Shown: positions 16,867 through 25,139, counted from the first letter of the stretch. The stretch: DNA of 39,492 bases from Sphingobacterium sp. UBA2700 (GCA_002354335.1 DELI01000012.1:50017-89508); one strand, 5' to 3'. Numbers and translations: made by a program. The notes: generated from the letters alone by a model not told the origin.

Positions 16867-18036
16867 TTAGCTGTTGTCTTTCAATGGAGTTGCTACCCTG
16901 TTCAACAGAATATACCCAATTACTCCTGAAAGTAGCGAAGCTACCAATATGGAAAATTTCGCTTCGGCAATAAGGAGATTGTCCGAAAAAGACAGTAAGG
17001 CTATAAAGATAGACATCGTGAAGCCTATACCTGCCAAAAGACCTATCCCGACAATCTGTGTCCAAGATGCTCCCTGTGGCATAGAGCCAATGCGCAATAC
17101 AATGGCCAACTTGGTCATGAGGAAAATACCAACAGGCTTGCCTAATAGCAGACCCAATATAATCCCTATCCCGAGCGGTGACGCCAAGCCCTCCAACATA
17201 CCATCCTCAAACCGAATATTGGTATTAGCCAGAGCAAACAAGGGTACGATCAGATAGTTCACAGGGGTTGTAAGAGCATGCTCCAATTTCAGTAATGGCG
17301 GTTCTCCTTTACCTTTGATCGCCAATGGAATGGTCATCGCTGTAACCACTCCTGCGATGGTGGCATGAATACCCGAATGATGGATAAAGTACCATATAAA
17401 AAGCCCGGGAATGAGATAAAATGCCAATGATTTGACACCCATTCTATTGAAGATAACGAGCAATACCAATATCGCTAAAGCATATAACAGATACACTGTA
17501 TGTAATTCGGCTGAATAGAAGATGGCAATCACTAAGATCGCGATTAAATCATCTACGATAGCCAATGCAGCTAAAAATATCTTTAATGAAACAGGTACTC
17601 TCTTGCCCAACATGGCTACAACGGCTAAGGCAAATGCTATATCTGTGGCCATAGGAATTCCCCAACCGCTCACTGTTTCTGTTCCCTGATTGACCAAAAG
17701 ATAAATACCTGCTGGCACAACAGCTCCACCAAATGCACACAGAATGGGAAGTAAAGCCTGTCGAGGGGTAGAGAGTTCTCCGCTTACCAATTCTCTTTTT
17801 ATCTCCAATCCGACCAAAAGAAAGAAAATGGCCATCAAGCCATCATTTATCCAGAGGGCGACAGAATATTTTAAGTGCACAGCTTCTGTTTCAAATCCAA
17901 GCGACGTATTCAATAGTCTTTCAAACGAGGCTCCGAGTGGGGAGTTAGCAAGAACCAATGATACGACTACACAGATAAATAGGATTATCCCTCCACTGGT
18001 GGGTGAATTAATGAAATTTCTAAGAATTTTCAGCAT
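16867..18036 (-). CDS. nhaA: NhaA Na+/H+ antiporter
   Basis: The 389-residue protein matches NhaA throughout: FFLLVGLEIKRELVSGEL, PMATDIAFALAVVAMLGKRVP and AALAIVDDLIAILVIA. The key aspartates of the transport site are present as D132 and the pair D162/D163, together with SGIHATIAGVVTAM and LLGKPVGIF. It extrudes Na+ in exchange for two H+ and controls pH and sodium tolerance at the inner membrane. It is the first gene of the nhaA-gltP-81aa-126aa operon. Its promoter carries the TGTCCGA box shared with usp and the rteC-like gene. Confidence 0.96.
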   Translation of the reverse strand: MLKILRNFINSPTSGGIILFICVVVSLVLANSPLGASFERLLNTSLGFETEAVHLKYSVALWINDGLMAIFFLLVGLEIKRELVSGELSTPRQALLPILCAFGGAVVPAGIYLLVNQGTETVSGWGIPMATDIAFALAVVAMLGKRVPVSLKIFLAALAIVDDLIAILVIAIFYSAELHTVYLLYALAILVLLVIFNRMGVKSLAFYLIPGLFIWYFIHHSGIHATIAGVVTAMTIPLAIKGKGEPPLLKLEHALTTPVNYLIVPLFALANTNIRFEDGMLEGLASPLGIGIILGLLLGKPVGIFLMTKLAIVLRIGSMPQGASWTQIVGIGLLAGIGFTMSIFIALLSFSDNLLIAEAKFSILVASLLSGVIGYILLNRVATPLKDNS

Positions 18037-18066
18037 AAAATTAAGTTCTGTATATAATCAAAAGGA

Positions 18067-18112
18067 CAAAGATAGGGTAAGAAAATAGTTTAGAAAAGGA
18101 AAAATCGGACAT
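18067..18112 (-). promoter_or_regulatory. Promoter of the nhaA operon with the shared TGTCCGA box
   Basis: On the minus strand the -7 box is TATCTTTG (18067-18074). A 22-bp element (18091-18112) starts ATGTCCGATTTTT and ends TTTTCTA, 16 bp upstream of the -7 box. It agrees in 20 of 22 positions with the element at 20023-20044, which has the same 16-bp gap. The -33 region inside it is a non-consensus CTTT, as expected for an activator-dependent promoter. Confidence 0.7.
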
Positions 18113-18157
18113 CAATGCTAATACGCAAATTTAAGTTCAATTTCCCTAAAAACAGCC

Positions 18158-18187
18158 TTTGCTTTTACATTGAAAGTATTACTTTAG
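18158..18187 (+). promoter_or_regulatory. Putative promoter of the 52-residue membrane ORF
   Basis: TTTG (18158-18161) and TACTTTAG (18180-18187) are separated by 18 bp, close to the Bacteroidota consensus with one mismatch in the -7 box. It ends 39 bp before the small ORF start. Confidence 0.5.
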
Positions 18188-18226
18188 CGAAATTTTAAAG
18201 ATTATTAGCAACTAAAAAACAATATT

Positions 18227-18385
18227 ATGAAAAAGAAAACGAGTCCTGCTGTTATTTTTTTCTTTGTGCTATTAGGTATAGCTGGAGTACTTTATTTACT
18301 GGGGATGCATGACACATTTGGGGTAGCTGGGATGTGCATTATAGCATTAGTGCTTACGTTCTTGATTACATTCTTTTTTACATAG
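18227..18385 (+). CDS. 52-residue hydrophobic protein
   Basis: The frame MKKKTSPAVIFFFVLLGIAG, then LYLLGMHDTFGVAGMCIIAL to a TAG at 18385, encodes two short membrane spans around a polar turn, with a positive N-terminus that would stay in the cytoplasm. A promoter-like sequence precedes it. It lies between the nhaA operon and the exchanger remnant, on the opposite strand to nhaA. No family recognised; it may be a genuine small membrane protein or the start of a decayed transporter. Confidence 0.5.
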   Translation: MKKKTSPAVIFFFVLLGIAGVLYLLGMHDTFGVAGMCIIALVLTFLITFFFT

Positions 18386-18396
18386 TATATCATGTG

Positions 18397-18615
18397 TCTG
18401 TAGGTAAAAGTCAGTCTGATTTTGCCGTAGATACTGCTATCGGTGAGGGAGCGGAATGCATTATAGCGGGAATAAATATTCTCAATATCCTATTCATTCT
18501 TGGATTGAGTGGAGTCATACGTCCTTTTCCATTGAAAATAAAGAACATCAAAACGGAACTTTATCCTGTATTCATAAATGACCGGATGGTTAGCCAAAAA
18601 GAGGATTCGTGTTGA
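18397..18615 (+). pseudogene. Remnant of a CaCA-family Ca2+/Na+ exchanger (C-terminal repeat)
   Basis: The readable part contains SDFAVDTAIGEG, IIAGINILNILFILGLSGVI and RPFPLKIKN, then TELYPVF. This resembles the second alpha-repeat of YrbG-like exchangers (D-I-A-x-G-N-x-x-G-S-N-x-x-N-I-x-x-x-L-G, then R-P-L-x), but the expected GNxxGSN is degraded and most of the ~310-residue protein is absent. Upstream the frame overlaps the 52-residue ORF in another phase, so there is no normal start. It is probably debris from another ion transporter once carried in this block. The family call is by pattern only. Confidence 0.5.
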
Positions 18616-18693
18616 GCTATATTCTCTATCTAACAGTGATGCTCATTTTTCAGAACATGATATTTTCTTTAACCAAGTGTTTTGGCATGAAGG

Positions 18694-19881
18694 TTATAAA
18701 TAGTTTTTGTTGATGTATTCTATTGTTTTGCTGAGCATTTCTATCAGTCCCTGTGCATTCTTACTATCTCTGAGTGAATTTTTCTTTTGTAGACTGCTTA
18801 ATGAAAAGGGTTCTCCATTTGTCCTAACAAAGTTCTGTTGAATGAATTGGGGAATATTGCCTTTTCCTATTCTATTTAGATACGAAAGATTAAAAAAAGC
18901 ATTGAATAATATTAAGAATTGCAGTATGTTCCTGTCGCTACTGAAAATGGGATTAATTAGTGATACGATTTCGTCCTCATGGTACTTAATCATATTTTTT
19001 AGAAATTTGATTTCGGTCGATATAGTCTTCAATAAAAATTCTTTTAACCCAGCATCAGAGTGAATATATGCCATTCCAGAAATTACAGGAATATTACTGA
19101 TTTGTTTATCCAAAATAAATAGTTTTCCTATCTCGTCTATTGGGTCTTCTATCTCATCCAATGTTTTTTTGTAGGCATTGGTGAGGGCACGAATAAATTG
19201 TACCCGATTGAAATTTCTGTTGATAAGTTCGTAAAATATAGCTTCTTCGAGTTCAGCCACAGGTGTCTTGTGACAGATTTCGTAAAGAGATTCTACGAGA
19301 CCCACAAAGTAATCGAGAGACCTAAATCCGTCATTTGGTTTGCGTGAGCTATGGTTTGAGGGAATTGGATTGGCAAAATAATCTTCGAGTGAATCAGTAA
19401 TAAAGCCACGCAGGTTGGCTTTTTGAAGTGTTTTGAAGATATATTCTACCTTGTCTATTTGTAGGTGTTGTATATACTTTACATAATGTGGTGGTGGCGA
19501 AAGAATGGCATATTGTAAATGAGAGAATTTTGACCTTATGTTGACCATTAATCTATCAAGAGCCGTCAAGAAATACTCCAATAATTCTGTTCGGAACAAT
19601 TGGTTGAGTTGTCCATCGTAAGGATGAGCCTCTGCTTTTAAACTCAATGTGATAGACTGCTCCATGACGGCATCTACTTGGTGTCCTTTTCCCTTATGGT
19701 TATGTCCAAGTTCGATAAGCGTGTAGGAAAGCTGTCTTTCTGCCTCCGCAATGGCTACATCTATTTTCCTTTTGAGGTCGTCGGCTTTCTGTGGATTCAG
19801 TTCTTCCGTCGCATCAAGTAAATATGTCTCGATCTCCTGCCAAAGATTATTCAACAAGTCTTCGATTTTTAAACGTTCCAT
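18694..19881 (-). CDS. RteC-like regulatory protein of the mobile element
   Basis: The 395-residue, mostly helical protein has no membrane segment. The C-terminal third (SDAGLKEFLLKTISTEIKFL, KNMIKYHEDEIV, then IEMLSKTIEYINKNYL) resembles proteins annotated as RteC-domain in Bacteroidota conjugative elements, where RteC activates excision and transfer genes; it is almost twice the length of classical RteC, and the N-terminal half (MERLKIEDLLNNLWQEIETY onward) is not recognised. The ATG at 19881 has AAGGG upstream. The gene is divergent from the AraC regulator and its promoter holds the shared TGTCCGA box. The family call is moderate; the regulatory role is inferred from position. Confidence 0.5.
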   Translation of the reverse strand: MERLKIEDLLNNLWQEIETYLLDATEELNPQKADDLKRKIDVAIAEAERQLSYTLIELGHNHKGKGHQVDAVMEQSITLSLKAEAHPYDGQLNQLFRTELLEYFLTALDRLMVNIRSKFSHLQYAILSPPPHYVKYIQHLQIDKVEYIFKTLQKANLRGFITDSLEDYFANPIPSNHSSRKPNDGFRSLDYFVGLVESLYEICHKTPVAELEEAIFYELINRNFNRVQFIRALTNAYKKTLDEIEDPIDEIGKLFILDKQISNIPVISGMAYIHSDAGLKEFLLKTISTEIKFLKNMIKYHEDEIVSLINPIFSSDRNILQFLILFNAFFNLSYLNRIGKGNIPQFIQQNFVRTNGEPFSLSSLQKKNSLRDSKNAQGLIEMLSKTIEYINKNYL

Positions 19882-19998
19882 CCCAATACCCTTAAAAACC
19901 AATAGTTAAATGTGGAGATTTTCTGTAATCTCCTATAAAAATGTCATATCAAAAATCTATTTTAGTAGATTAATATGTATATTGTTTGTACTTAATAA

Positions 19999-20044
19999 CA
20001 AAAATAGGTTTTGCAAAAAGGGTAGAAAAGTAAAAATCGGACAC
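19999..20044 (-). promoter_or_regulatory. Promoter of the rteC-like gene with the shared box, in the araC intergenic region
   Basis: On the minus strand the -7 box is TATTTTTG (19999-20006). The 22-bp element (20023-20044) begins GTGTCCGATTTTT and is 16 bp upstream, as at nhaA. Its far end is 48 bp before the divergent araC start, so a bound regulator could also control its own gene. A TTTTGCAAAA palindrome lies between the two boxes (20009-20018). Confidence 0.65.
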
Positions 20045-20091
20045 TTATAGAATGTGTTAAAAATGTTTTATTTCATATTATTGCTATCACT

Positions 20092-20934
20092 ATGCCATTA
20101 GTTTTTTTACAAAAGATCAAATCAGTTATTTCTCCTAAATCAAAAGCAATAAGGAGAGAAGATGTTGTATATAGGCAACTAAAAAATGAACATGTTTTTG
20201 GAGCCTATGTTTTTCCGTGTAAGGACTTGAAGTCCAATCAACCTTTGTTTAATGATGGTTTGCCATCCCTTATTTTCATGCCTCGAAAATCGGACACCGT
20301 GCATTTAATAGAGAAAGGAGAAACGGTACAGTTCAACTCGGCTTGGATCTGCTGTGGGGTTATTAAAGATACCCATTGGGAAGTACCAAAAGACCTTGAA
20401 TATATCTTGGTTTTACGATTTAAACCCTCGTCCTTTTATTCGATATTTAATATTACCCCATCTGTCTTCCATACAAGACCGATTCGTAATCTGGAAGACA
20501 TCATAGATGATAATTGGATGCAAGTCTTTGACAAGATGTATGAACAGAGGTCATTGTCTGATAAGATTTCTTTTATGGATGATGTTCTTTCAAGGTGTCA
20601 AATTGACCATAGTTTTCCGCATATATTGAGCCTTGCTATTGAATATATCGACGAAAAAAAGGGTAATACTACCGTTTCGGATGTTCTTCATCAATTAGGA
20701 AAAAGGGTCAATTCAAAATGGCTGTATAGAAACTTTGTTAAATATATGGGGATTTCTCCCAAACAGTATATTTCACTTCAGCGATTTATATACACGTGTA
20801 GAGAATACAAGGAAAATGACTCGGATGATGTATTTGACGTAGCCCTGCATTCGGGGTATTATGATTACAACCATTTCTTTAAGGACTTTAAGCGATATAT
20901 TGGCATATCTCCTTCTCAATATTCTTGGAGCTAA
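20092..20934 (+). CDS. AraC-family transcriptional regulator
   Basis: The 280-residue protein has an N-terminal cupin-like sensing domain of the type seen in Bacteroidota AraC proteins (PLFNDGLPSLIFMP, then GAYVFPCKDL and LVLRFKPSSFYSIF) and a C-terminal double helix-turn-helix (~165-280). The second HTH has the family pattern DVALHSGYYDYNHFFKDFKR and YIGISPSQY. It is divergent from the rteC-like gene with a 22-bp box between them that recurs at the nhaA and usp promoters, so it is the best candidate activator for those promoters. The ligand is unknown. A 12-bp part of the box (AAAATCGGACAC) also occurs inside this gene at 20286-20297. It ends at a strong terminator. Confidence 0.93.
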   Translation: MPLVFLQKIKSVISPKSKAIRREDVVYRQLKNEHVFGAYVFPCKDLKSNQPLFNDGLPSLIFMPRKSDTVHLIEKGETVQFNSAWICCGVIKDTHWEVPKDLEYILVLRFKPSSFYSIFNITPSVFHTRPIRNLEDIIDDNWMQVFDKMYEQRSLSDKISFMDDVLSRCQIDHSFPHILSLAIEYIDEKKGNTTVSDVLHQLGKRVNSKWLYRNFVKYMGISPKQYISLQRFIYTCREYKENDSDDVFDVALHSGYYDYNHFFKDFKRYIGISPSQYSWS

Positions 20935-20964
20935 AGAATTGTAGTCTTAATTTACCATATTACA

Positions 20965-21001
20965 AAAAGCCTTTCAACAATATCATTGTTGAAAGGCTTT
21001 T
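20965..21001. terminator. Bidirectional terminator between araC and mobC
   Basis: AAAAGCCTTTCAACAA (20965-20980) pairs perfectly over 16 bp with 20986-21001, with a TATCA loop. T and A runs sit on the two sides, so it serves both convergent genes. Confidence 0.9.
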
Positions 21002-23023
21002 CTACATAGAAATTGGTGGCACAGTATCGTTTGCCTCTATATTTGGTTCATCGGACTTTGGCGTGTTGTCGAGTTTGTTTTTTTCCAATTTCTTCAATTC
21101 TGTCCTTACGATCTCCTGCACTTCCTCTTTTATCCGCTCGTAATTATACTTTACATCCTCGGGGGCAACATGGTTTATAATTGGGATTTCTCTGTACTTG
21201 GATTCTTCTTCTGCAATGGCTTTAAAATCATTCTGTATCTCGGCATGAAACATTTTGAGGTCAATCCTGCAATCGGGATTGTCGGCAACTACACCGACAA
21301 ACTCACCCGATGAAAGGCGTGATATTTTGGATGCAGGTATGGCATATTCTAATTGAGTAGACTTGGTAAATGATGTGTCACTACTGTTTATATTTTGGCT
21401 TACCTTTTCCTGCAATATCTTTCCAAACTGTTCGCTGAGATGCTTTGCCGTGTCTCCTGTGACCTGCCCACTTATGATATTACCGACAACACCAAAGATA
21501 GCGTCGGCTTCTTCTTTGGAATAATCCTTTACATTCTGACTTAAATCCTGCAACCCCAATACGGTTGAAACCTTATACCCTCGGGCAATGGCGAGGTGGT
21601 TGGAGATATTATTGATTAATATGGATGAAAATTCGTCGAAGATTAGACTTGATTTCAACCTGTTCTTTTGATTGATGATTTTTAGCAACCTATTGACATA
21701 TAGGGAGAGTACAGCTCCATAGGTCTGCAACTTCTGCGGATTGTTTCCCATACATACGATTTTAGGGTCTTCGGGATTGTTGATGTCGAGGGTAAAATCG
21801 TTGCCACTCAGCACCCAATAGAGCTGTGGTGATGAAAGTCGGGCAAGCCCAATCTTGGCACTTGCAATCTGTCCCTCCAATTGCTCCATCGCTTTGTTGC
21901 GGAATGCTGATAAAAATGGATTAACAAGAACCCGAATTTCATCCTCCATATCCAGTAAAGCGAACAGCATATTGTATTCTACCTGCATAAGTTCGATAAC
22001 ATGGGGCAAGGTGCAATACTTCCCGTCTTGATATTTCCTTAAATACCAAATGAGGGCTGTAAGGAAATTGATTGGAGACTCGACAAAGAAATCCCCTTGC
22101 TTCTTTAACCACTGTTTGTTAAGTCCTAACAGAATGGTACGGCTCGATTCGGTTGCATCCGTAATGTCGTCCATCGTATTTGGGTCTAAGGGATTACAAC
22201 GGTGTGTCCTGCTTAAATCATCAAAGTTGATAACATAGAATTTAGGCGGGTTTTTAAGTTGATGACGGTACTGTAACAGCTTGTTATAAGCAATCTTGGA
22301 AAGGTCATCGAATTTTAAATCGTACAGAAATACGGTAAAACCCTTCTTAATGTGTTGGTCAATCAGATGGCGGAAAATAAATGCGCTCTTACCTGTTCCT
22401 GGCTTTCCAACCACCAAAAGCCCTTTCAGCGGATTGATAAAATTAATCCACGAGTCACGGACTTCTTTTTTTAGCCTGTACTTCGCAGGGAGATTAATGG
22501 AATACTCATTCTCAAGCAACCTTTCTTCCTGTGGGAACGTTTCGTTATCATCGTTGAAAACTCCACCGTTCATCATGTCCTTTAGAAGCCTTGACAGCCA
22601 CGTACCGCCAATGAGCATAAGGAGATAACCTATACTCGTAATCCCGATATAAAGGACGGTCTTGGTCTCTATGGTCATATCGGTATAGAGTAAAAACGTG
22701 CTGACGAAATAGAGAAAGAGACCGCTAAGTATGTAGATGGCTATGTGGCTCTTTTTGATTTTCTCGTCCTTTTTACCCTTGATGCTCAACAGGAAGACTG
22801 ACAATAAAATCAATGTACCAATCTTGGGTTTGAGGTAACTGCTGAAAAGCCCCGTCTTGGAAATATTCTCGACAATACGGTCGGTGATATTGGCTGTCCA
22901 TCCCCATGACTGAAACGCAAGGTAACAGGCAATGTAAAAATGTATGGCAAGTATGGCAATGCTCAATAACCTTGTGAAGTCGGCTATTTTGCGTAAACCC
23001 TGTATATCTTCTCCTGTATTCAT
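21002..23023 (-). CDS. mobC: MobC: TraG/VirD4-type coupling protein
   Basis: The 673-residue protein has four N-terminal membrane segments (to ~145) and a cytoplasmic ATPase. The Walker A motif is GKPGTGKS (206-213); Walker B is LIFDEFSSI (~465), followed by an AIARGYKVSTVLGLQDLSQ block typical of type IV coupling proteins. It links the relaxosome to a conjugative pore. In Bacteroidota elements the corresponding mobC lies last in a mobA-mobB-mobC order, as here; mobB ends 22 bp before its start. No mating-pore (tra) genes are in the window, so the element may be mobilizable rather than self-transmissible, or the tra genes may lie beyond the left edge. Confidence 0.93.
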   Translation of the reverse strand: MNTGEDIQGLRKIADFTRLLSIAILAIHFYIACYLAFQSWGWTANITDRIVENISKTGLFSSYLKPKIGTLILLSVFLLSIKGKKDEKIKKSHIAIYILSGLFLYFVSTFLLYTDMTIETKTVLYIGITSIGYLLMLIGGTWLSRLLKDMMNGGVFNDDNETFPQEERLLENEYSINLPAKYRLKKEVRDSWINFINPLKGLLVVGKPGTGKSAFIFRHLIDQHIKKGFTVFLYDLKFDDLSKIAYNKLLQYRHQLKNPPKFYVINFDDLSRTHRCNPLDPNTMDDITDATESSRTILLGLNKQWLKKQGDFFVESPINFLTALIWYLRKYQDGKYCTLPHVIELMQVEYNMLFALLDMEDEIRVLVNPFLSAFRNKAMEQLEGQIASAKIGLARLSSPQLYWVLSGNDFTLDINNPEDPKIVCMGNNPQKLQTYGAVLSLYVNRLLKIINQKNRLKSSLIFDEFSSILINNISNHLAIARGYKVSTVLGLQDLSQNVKDYSKEEADAIFGVVGNIISGQVTGDTAKHLSEQFGKILQEKVSQNINSSDTSFTKSTQLEYAIPASKISRLSSGEFVGVVADNPDCRIDLKMFHAEIQNDFKAIAEEESKYREIPIINHVAPEDVKYNYERIKEEVQEIVRTELKKLEKNKLDNTPKSDEPNIEANDTVPPISM

Positions 23024-23045
23024 ATTCTATCAATTTTGATGGCTT

Positions 23046-24287
23046 TTAAAGCCTGTTTTGGTTCTTCTTTTTTCTTCTCCGCAAAGTCTGTGAGGGCGTG
23101 TAGTCTTTTGTATCAAGCATTTCTTGTACATAACCCAGACTTGGTGCGGGATCTGCTGAACGGTTATCAAGTGATAATCCATCGTATGGGGTCGTAAAAG
23201 ATGGTGTGACAAGGTGGTTTTTTGGAATGTCCGAATTGCCGAGCCGTTTGCTGATAGCCGAAGCACTGTAACTTTTGCCCAATGCGCTACCGTTGAATAC
23301 GGTATGGTTTACATTGTCCACGTAGGTCGCTCCATAGATAATGCCCTGCCCGTTCTCTCTGAACAAAAGGAATATCCCGCTTTTGGCGAGTTCCTGTTTT
23401 AGTGTGTTCTTTGTGACGGTCTCGTACCGTAGTAGAATATCGTCCAGCCTGTTCTTGATGTCCTTTTTGAATTGCTCCCTTTTGTCCTTGTTCCGTTCGT
23501 ACTTCTTCTCGATGTTCGCCAATGTAGGCTTGTGGTAGAAAGAGCTTGCTTTGAGGGGTACGCCTACCTTGTTGCCGTTCTCGTCCAACAGGGAGTATAT
23601 CAAGCCATTTTTACGGTACATTTCGCTGTCTTCTGCACCTCGGTCTGCCACCACGTTAAACTGCCTTAGAACAGCGTTATATTCGGGGAGCGAGGTAAAC
23701 CGATAGTTTTCCAATACGCTACTTACCACATTGCTGATGGCGCGTTTTGTCGGGGTCTTTCCATAGCTGACCTTTTCGACATCAACGGCTTTTATCGGGG
23801 GATGTACTTTCTTTTTTTTACTCTTGGCCACGAGCAAGCCAAATTCCTTTTCGACGGTCTGTCGGGCTTCCTCCGAACGTTTCCTGCCGATATTGTGCAG
23901 ATTGATAGGTGTGCCGTCGGCTTGGATGCTAACGGTGGCAATGTGCAGGTGCTGATGCGAGACATCCCCGTGCCGATAGACCAAAAAAGGCTGATTCCCA
24001 AAACCGAGCAACTCCATATACCGGTTGGCGATACGTTGCATTTTCTCGTACTCCAATTTTTCGCTTACATCGAAATTCAGCGATATATGGAGTGCATTGG
24101 TCGCCACGCTCGGGCGAAGTTCGGTAAGGTGCTGAAACCTCCGCAGTTTGCCGTTAAAATCGAGGCTGTCCAATTCGATGGCAAACCCACTCGCCATGAT
24201 AATCCGTGCGTCTCCCTCCGATACTTTCTGCTCGTTGTAGTGGAGTATGCCCCTAATGCTCTTTCCAATCTTTATCCTTGCAACCAT
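23046..24287 (-). CDS. mobB: MobB: relaxase
   Basis: The 413-residue protein belongs to the relaxase/mobilization nuclease family (MOBP-like). The N-terminal ~150 residues hold the three motifs: a Tyr-containing segment early (SIRGILHYNEQKV, Tyr18), SVATNALHISLNFDVSE (motif II region), and the metal-binding motif III YRHGDVSHQHLHIATVSI with three histidines. It nicks oriT and stays bound to the 5' end for transfer. The start overlaps the mobA stop by 16 bp. The C-terminal part is charged and poorly conserved. I name it by position in the Bacteroides-type mobABC set. Confidence 0.92.
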   Translation of the reverse strand: MVARIKIGKSIRGILHYNEQKVSEGDARIIMASGFAIELDSLDFNGKLRRFQHLTELRPSVATNALHISLNFDVSEKLEYEKMQRIANRYMELLGFGNQPFLVYRHGDVSHQHLHIATVSIQADGTPINLHNIGRKRSEEARQTVEKEFGLLVAKSKKKKVHPPIKAVDVEKVSYGKTPTKRAISNVVSSVLENYRFTSLPEYNAVLRQFNVVADRGAEDSEMYRKNGLIYSLLDENGNKVGVPLKASSFYHKPTLANIEKKYERNKDKREQFKKDIKNRLDDILLRYETVTKNTLKQELAKSGIFLLFRENGQGIIYGATYVDNVNHTVFNGSALGKSYSASAISKRLGNSDIPKNHLVTPSFTTPYDGLSLDNRSADPAPSLGYVQEMLDTKDYTPSQTLRRRKKKNQNRL

Positions 24288-24679
24288 TTTTCAGCGAGTT
24301 TTGAGACGATTTGCAATAGGTCGTCGATTTTGGGGTCTATGGAGCGGTATATCTCCGCAGTCTTTCGGTAGTGGAACGAGCGTTCGGCATCGCTCTGGCT
24401 CACGTGGAAACGGTGGGTCTGTTGGTTGATGTTGATACCGATTGCCTTGATTTCCTTTCGTATCATGGCAAGCTGTTCCATCGTGCCGTTCATGGACATA
24501 TCCTTGACGATGTATTTGATATGCCTATCCGCAAGGATATTTCGGACGACCTGCCCGATGGATTTGCAGTCACTTTCCCTTTGGATTTTTTCGAGTTTTT
24601 TAAAGGTTTCCTCGGTGACACGTATCACGATGGAATGCGTTAAAATGCCGTCTCTTTCCGGTGCTTTTTTTCTTGGCAT
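24272..24679 (-). CDS. mobA: MobA: ribbon-helix-helix relaxosome accessory protein
   Basis: The 135-residue protein has an N-terminal ribbon-helix-helix (HSIVIRVTEETFKKLEKIQR) and a MobC-superfamily (PF05713-like) C-terminal segment with AMIRKEIKAIGININQ, the usual G-x-N-x-N-Q-like signature. Such proteins bind oriT and load the relaxase. The first gene of the mob operon, it reads away from the hairpin cluster (24729-24810) that is probably oriT. An acidic-basic start (MPRKKAPERDG) and the ATG at 24679 are clear. Confidence 0.9.
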   Translation of the reverse strand: MPRKKAPERDGILTHSIVIRVTEETFKKLEKIQRESDCKSIGQVVRNILADRHIKYIVKDMSMNGTMEQLAMIRKEIKAIGININQQTHRFHVSQSDAERSFHYRKTAEIYRSIDPKIDDLLQIVSKLAEKWLQG

Positions 24680-24728
24680 AAATGGCTTTTCAGAACGCTT
24701 AGGACTTTGCGAGTTTCGAGCAAAGTCT

Positions 24729-24810
24729 CCCGCCTCAAGGCGGGCAAAGTGTTTTTCGTATGCGGGTTACCGCATACGAAAATACATCTTTGCTACCCAC
24801 CCACGTGGGT
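24729..24810. other. Candidate oriT: three hairpins upstream of mobA
   Basis: Within 82 bp lie CCCGCC-tcaa-GGCGGG (24729-24744), a perfect 13-bp stem TTTTCGTATGCGG/CCGCATACGAAAA with GTTA loop (24753-24782) and the 12-bp palindrome ACCCACGTGGGT (24799-24810). Dense hairpins immediately upstream of a relaxosome operon are typical of oriT. The nic site cannot be placed from the sequence. The 13-bp stem with A/T flanks could also work as a terminator. Confidence 0.55.
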
Positions 24811-24884
24811 CAAAAGCTCCCCATAAAAAGGTGCTCAACTCTTTTCCTAAACTTTGGTGAAACAATGATTTTAGTTGATGGTCG

Positions 24885-25139
24885 CTACTTTAGAAACCGT
24901 TGTAAACTCTCGTCCATATCTTCGGATAATGCGAGGGTACTCCGTATGTACTGCCGTACTTTCTTGCGCACGTTCTTGACCTGTTTGGCATCGTGTTTTG
25001 TTGCGTATGGCTCTTGTTGCCGTAGCCGTTTTTTTCCTTTCTTTTTCATCTCAGATTTTTTTTTGTCAAAGTTGATAGGAAGTCTATTCGGGGATTGACA
25101 ACTGCTTGGGTAGTGGCTAAAGATTTTTTGCAGTTTCAT
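24885..25139 (-). CDS. Small basic protein upstream of the mob operon
   Basis: This 84-residue, very basic protein (PINFDKKKSEMKKKGKKRLR, then HDAKQVKNVRKKVRQYIRST and an acidic end, ALSEDMDESLQRFLK) is likely to bind nucleic acid. The start is uncertain: the ATG at 25139 follows a possible GTG at 25145, and an internal ATG at about 25049 would give a 54-residue form starting MKKKGKKR. It lies between two CCCGCC/GGCGGG hairpins and in the same direction as mobA. No family recognised; a relaxosome or transfer accessory role is a guess from location. Confidence 0.5.
   Translation of the reverse strand: MKLQKIFSHYPSSCQSPNRLPINFDKKKSEMKKKGKKRLRQQEPYATKHDAKQVKNVRKKVRQYIRSTLALSEDMDESLQRFLK

Noticed and set aside
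20286..20297. AAAATCGGACAC inside the araC gene, a 12-bp match to the shared promoter box.
   Set aside because: It lies in coding sequence with no -7 box at the expected distance; recorded only as a possible secondary site.
24247..24860. Several plus-strand frames across the mob region.
   Set aside because: They are reverse shadows of mobA and mobB and cross the oriT-like hairpins.
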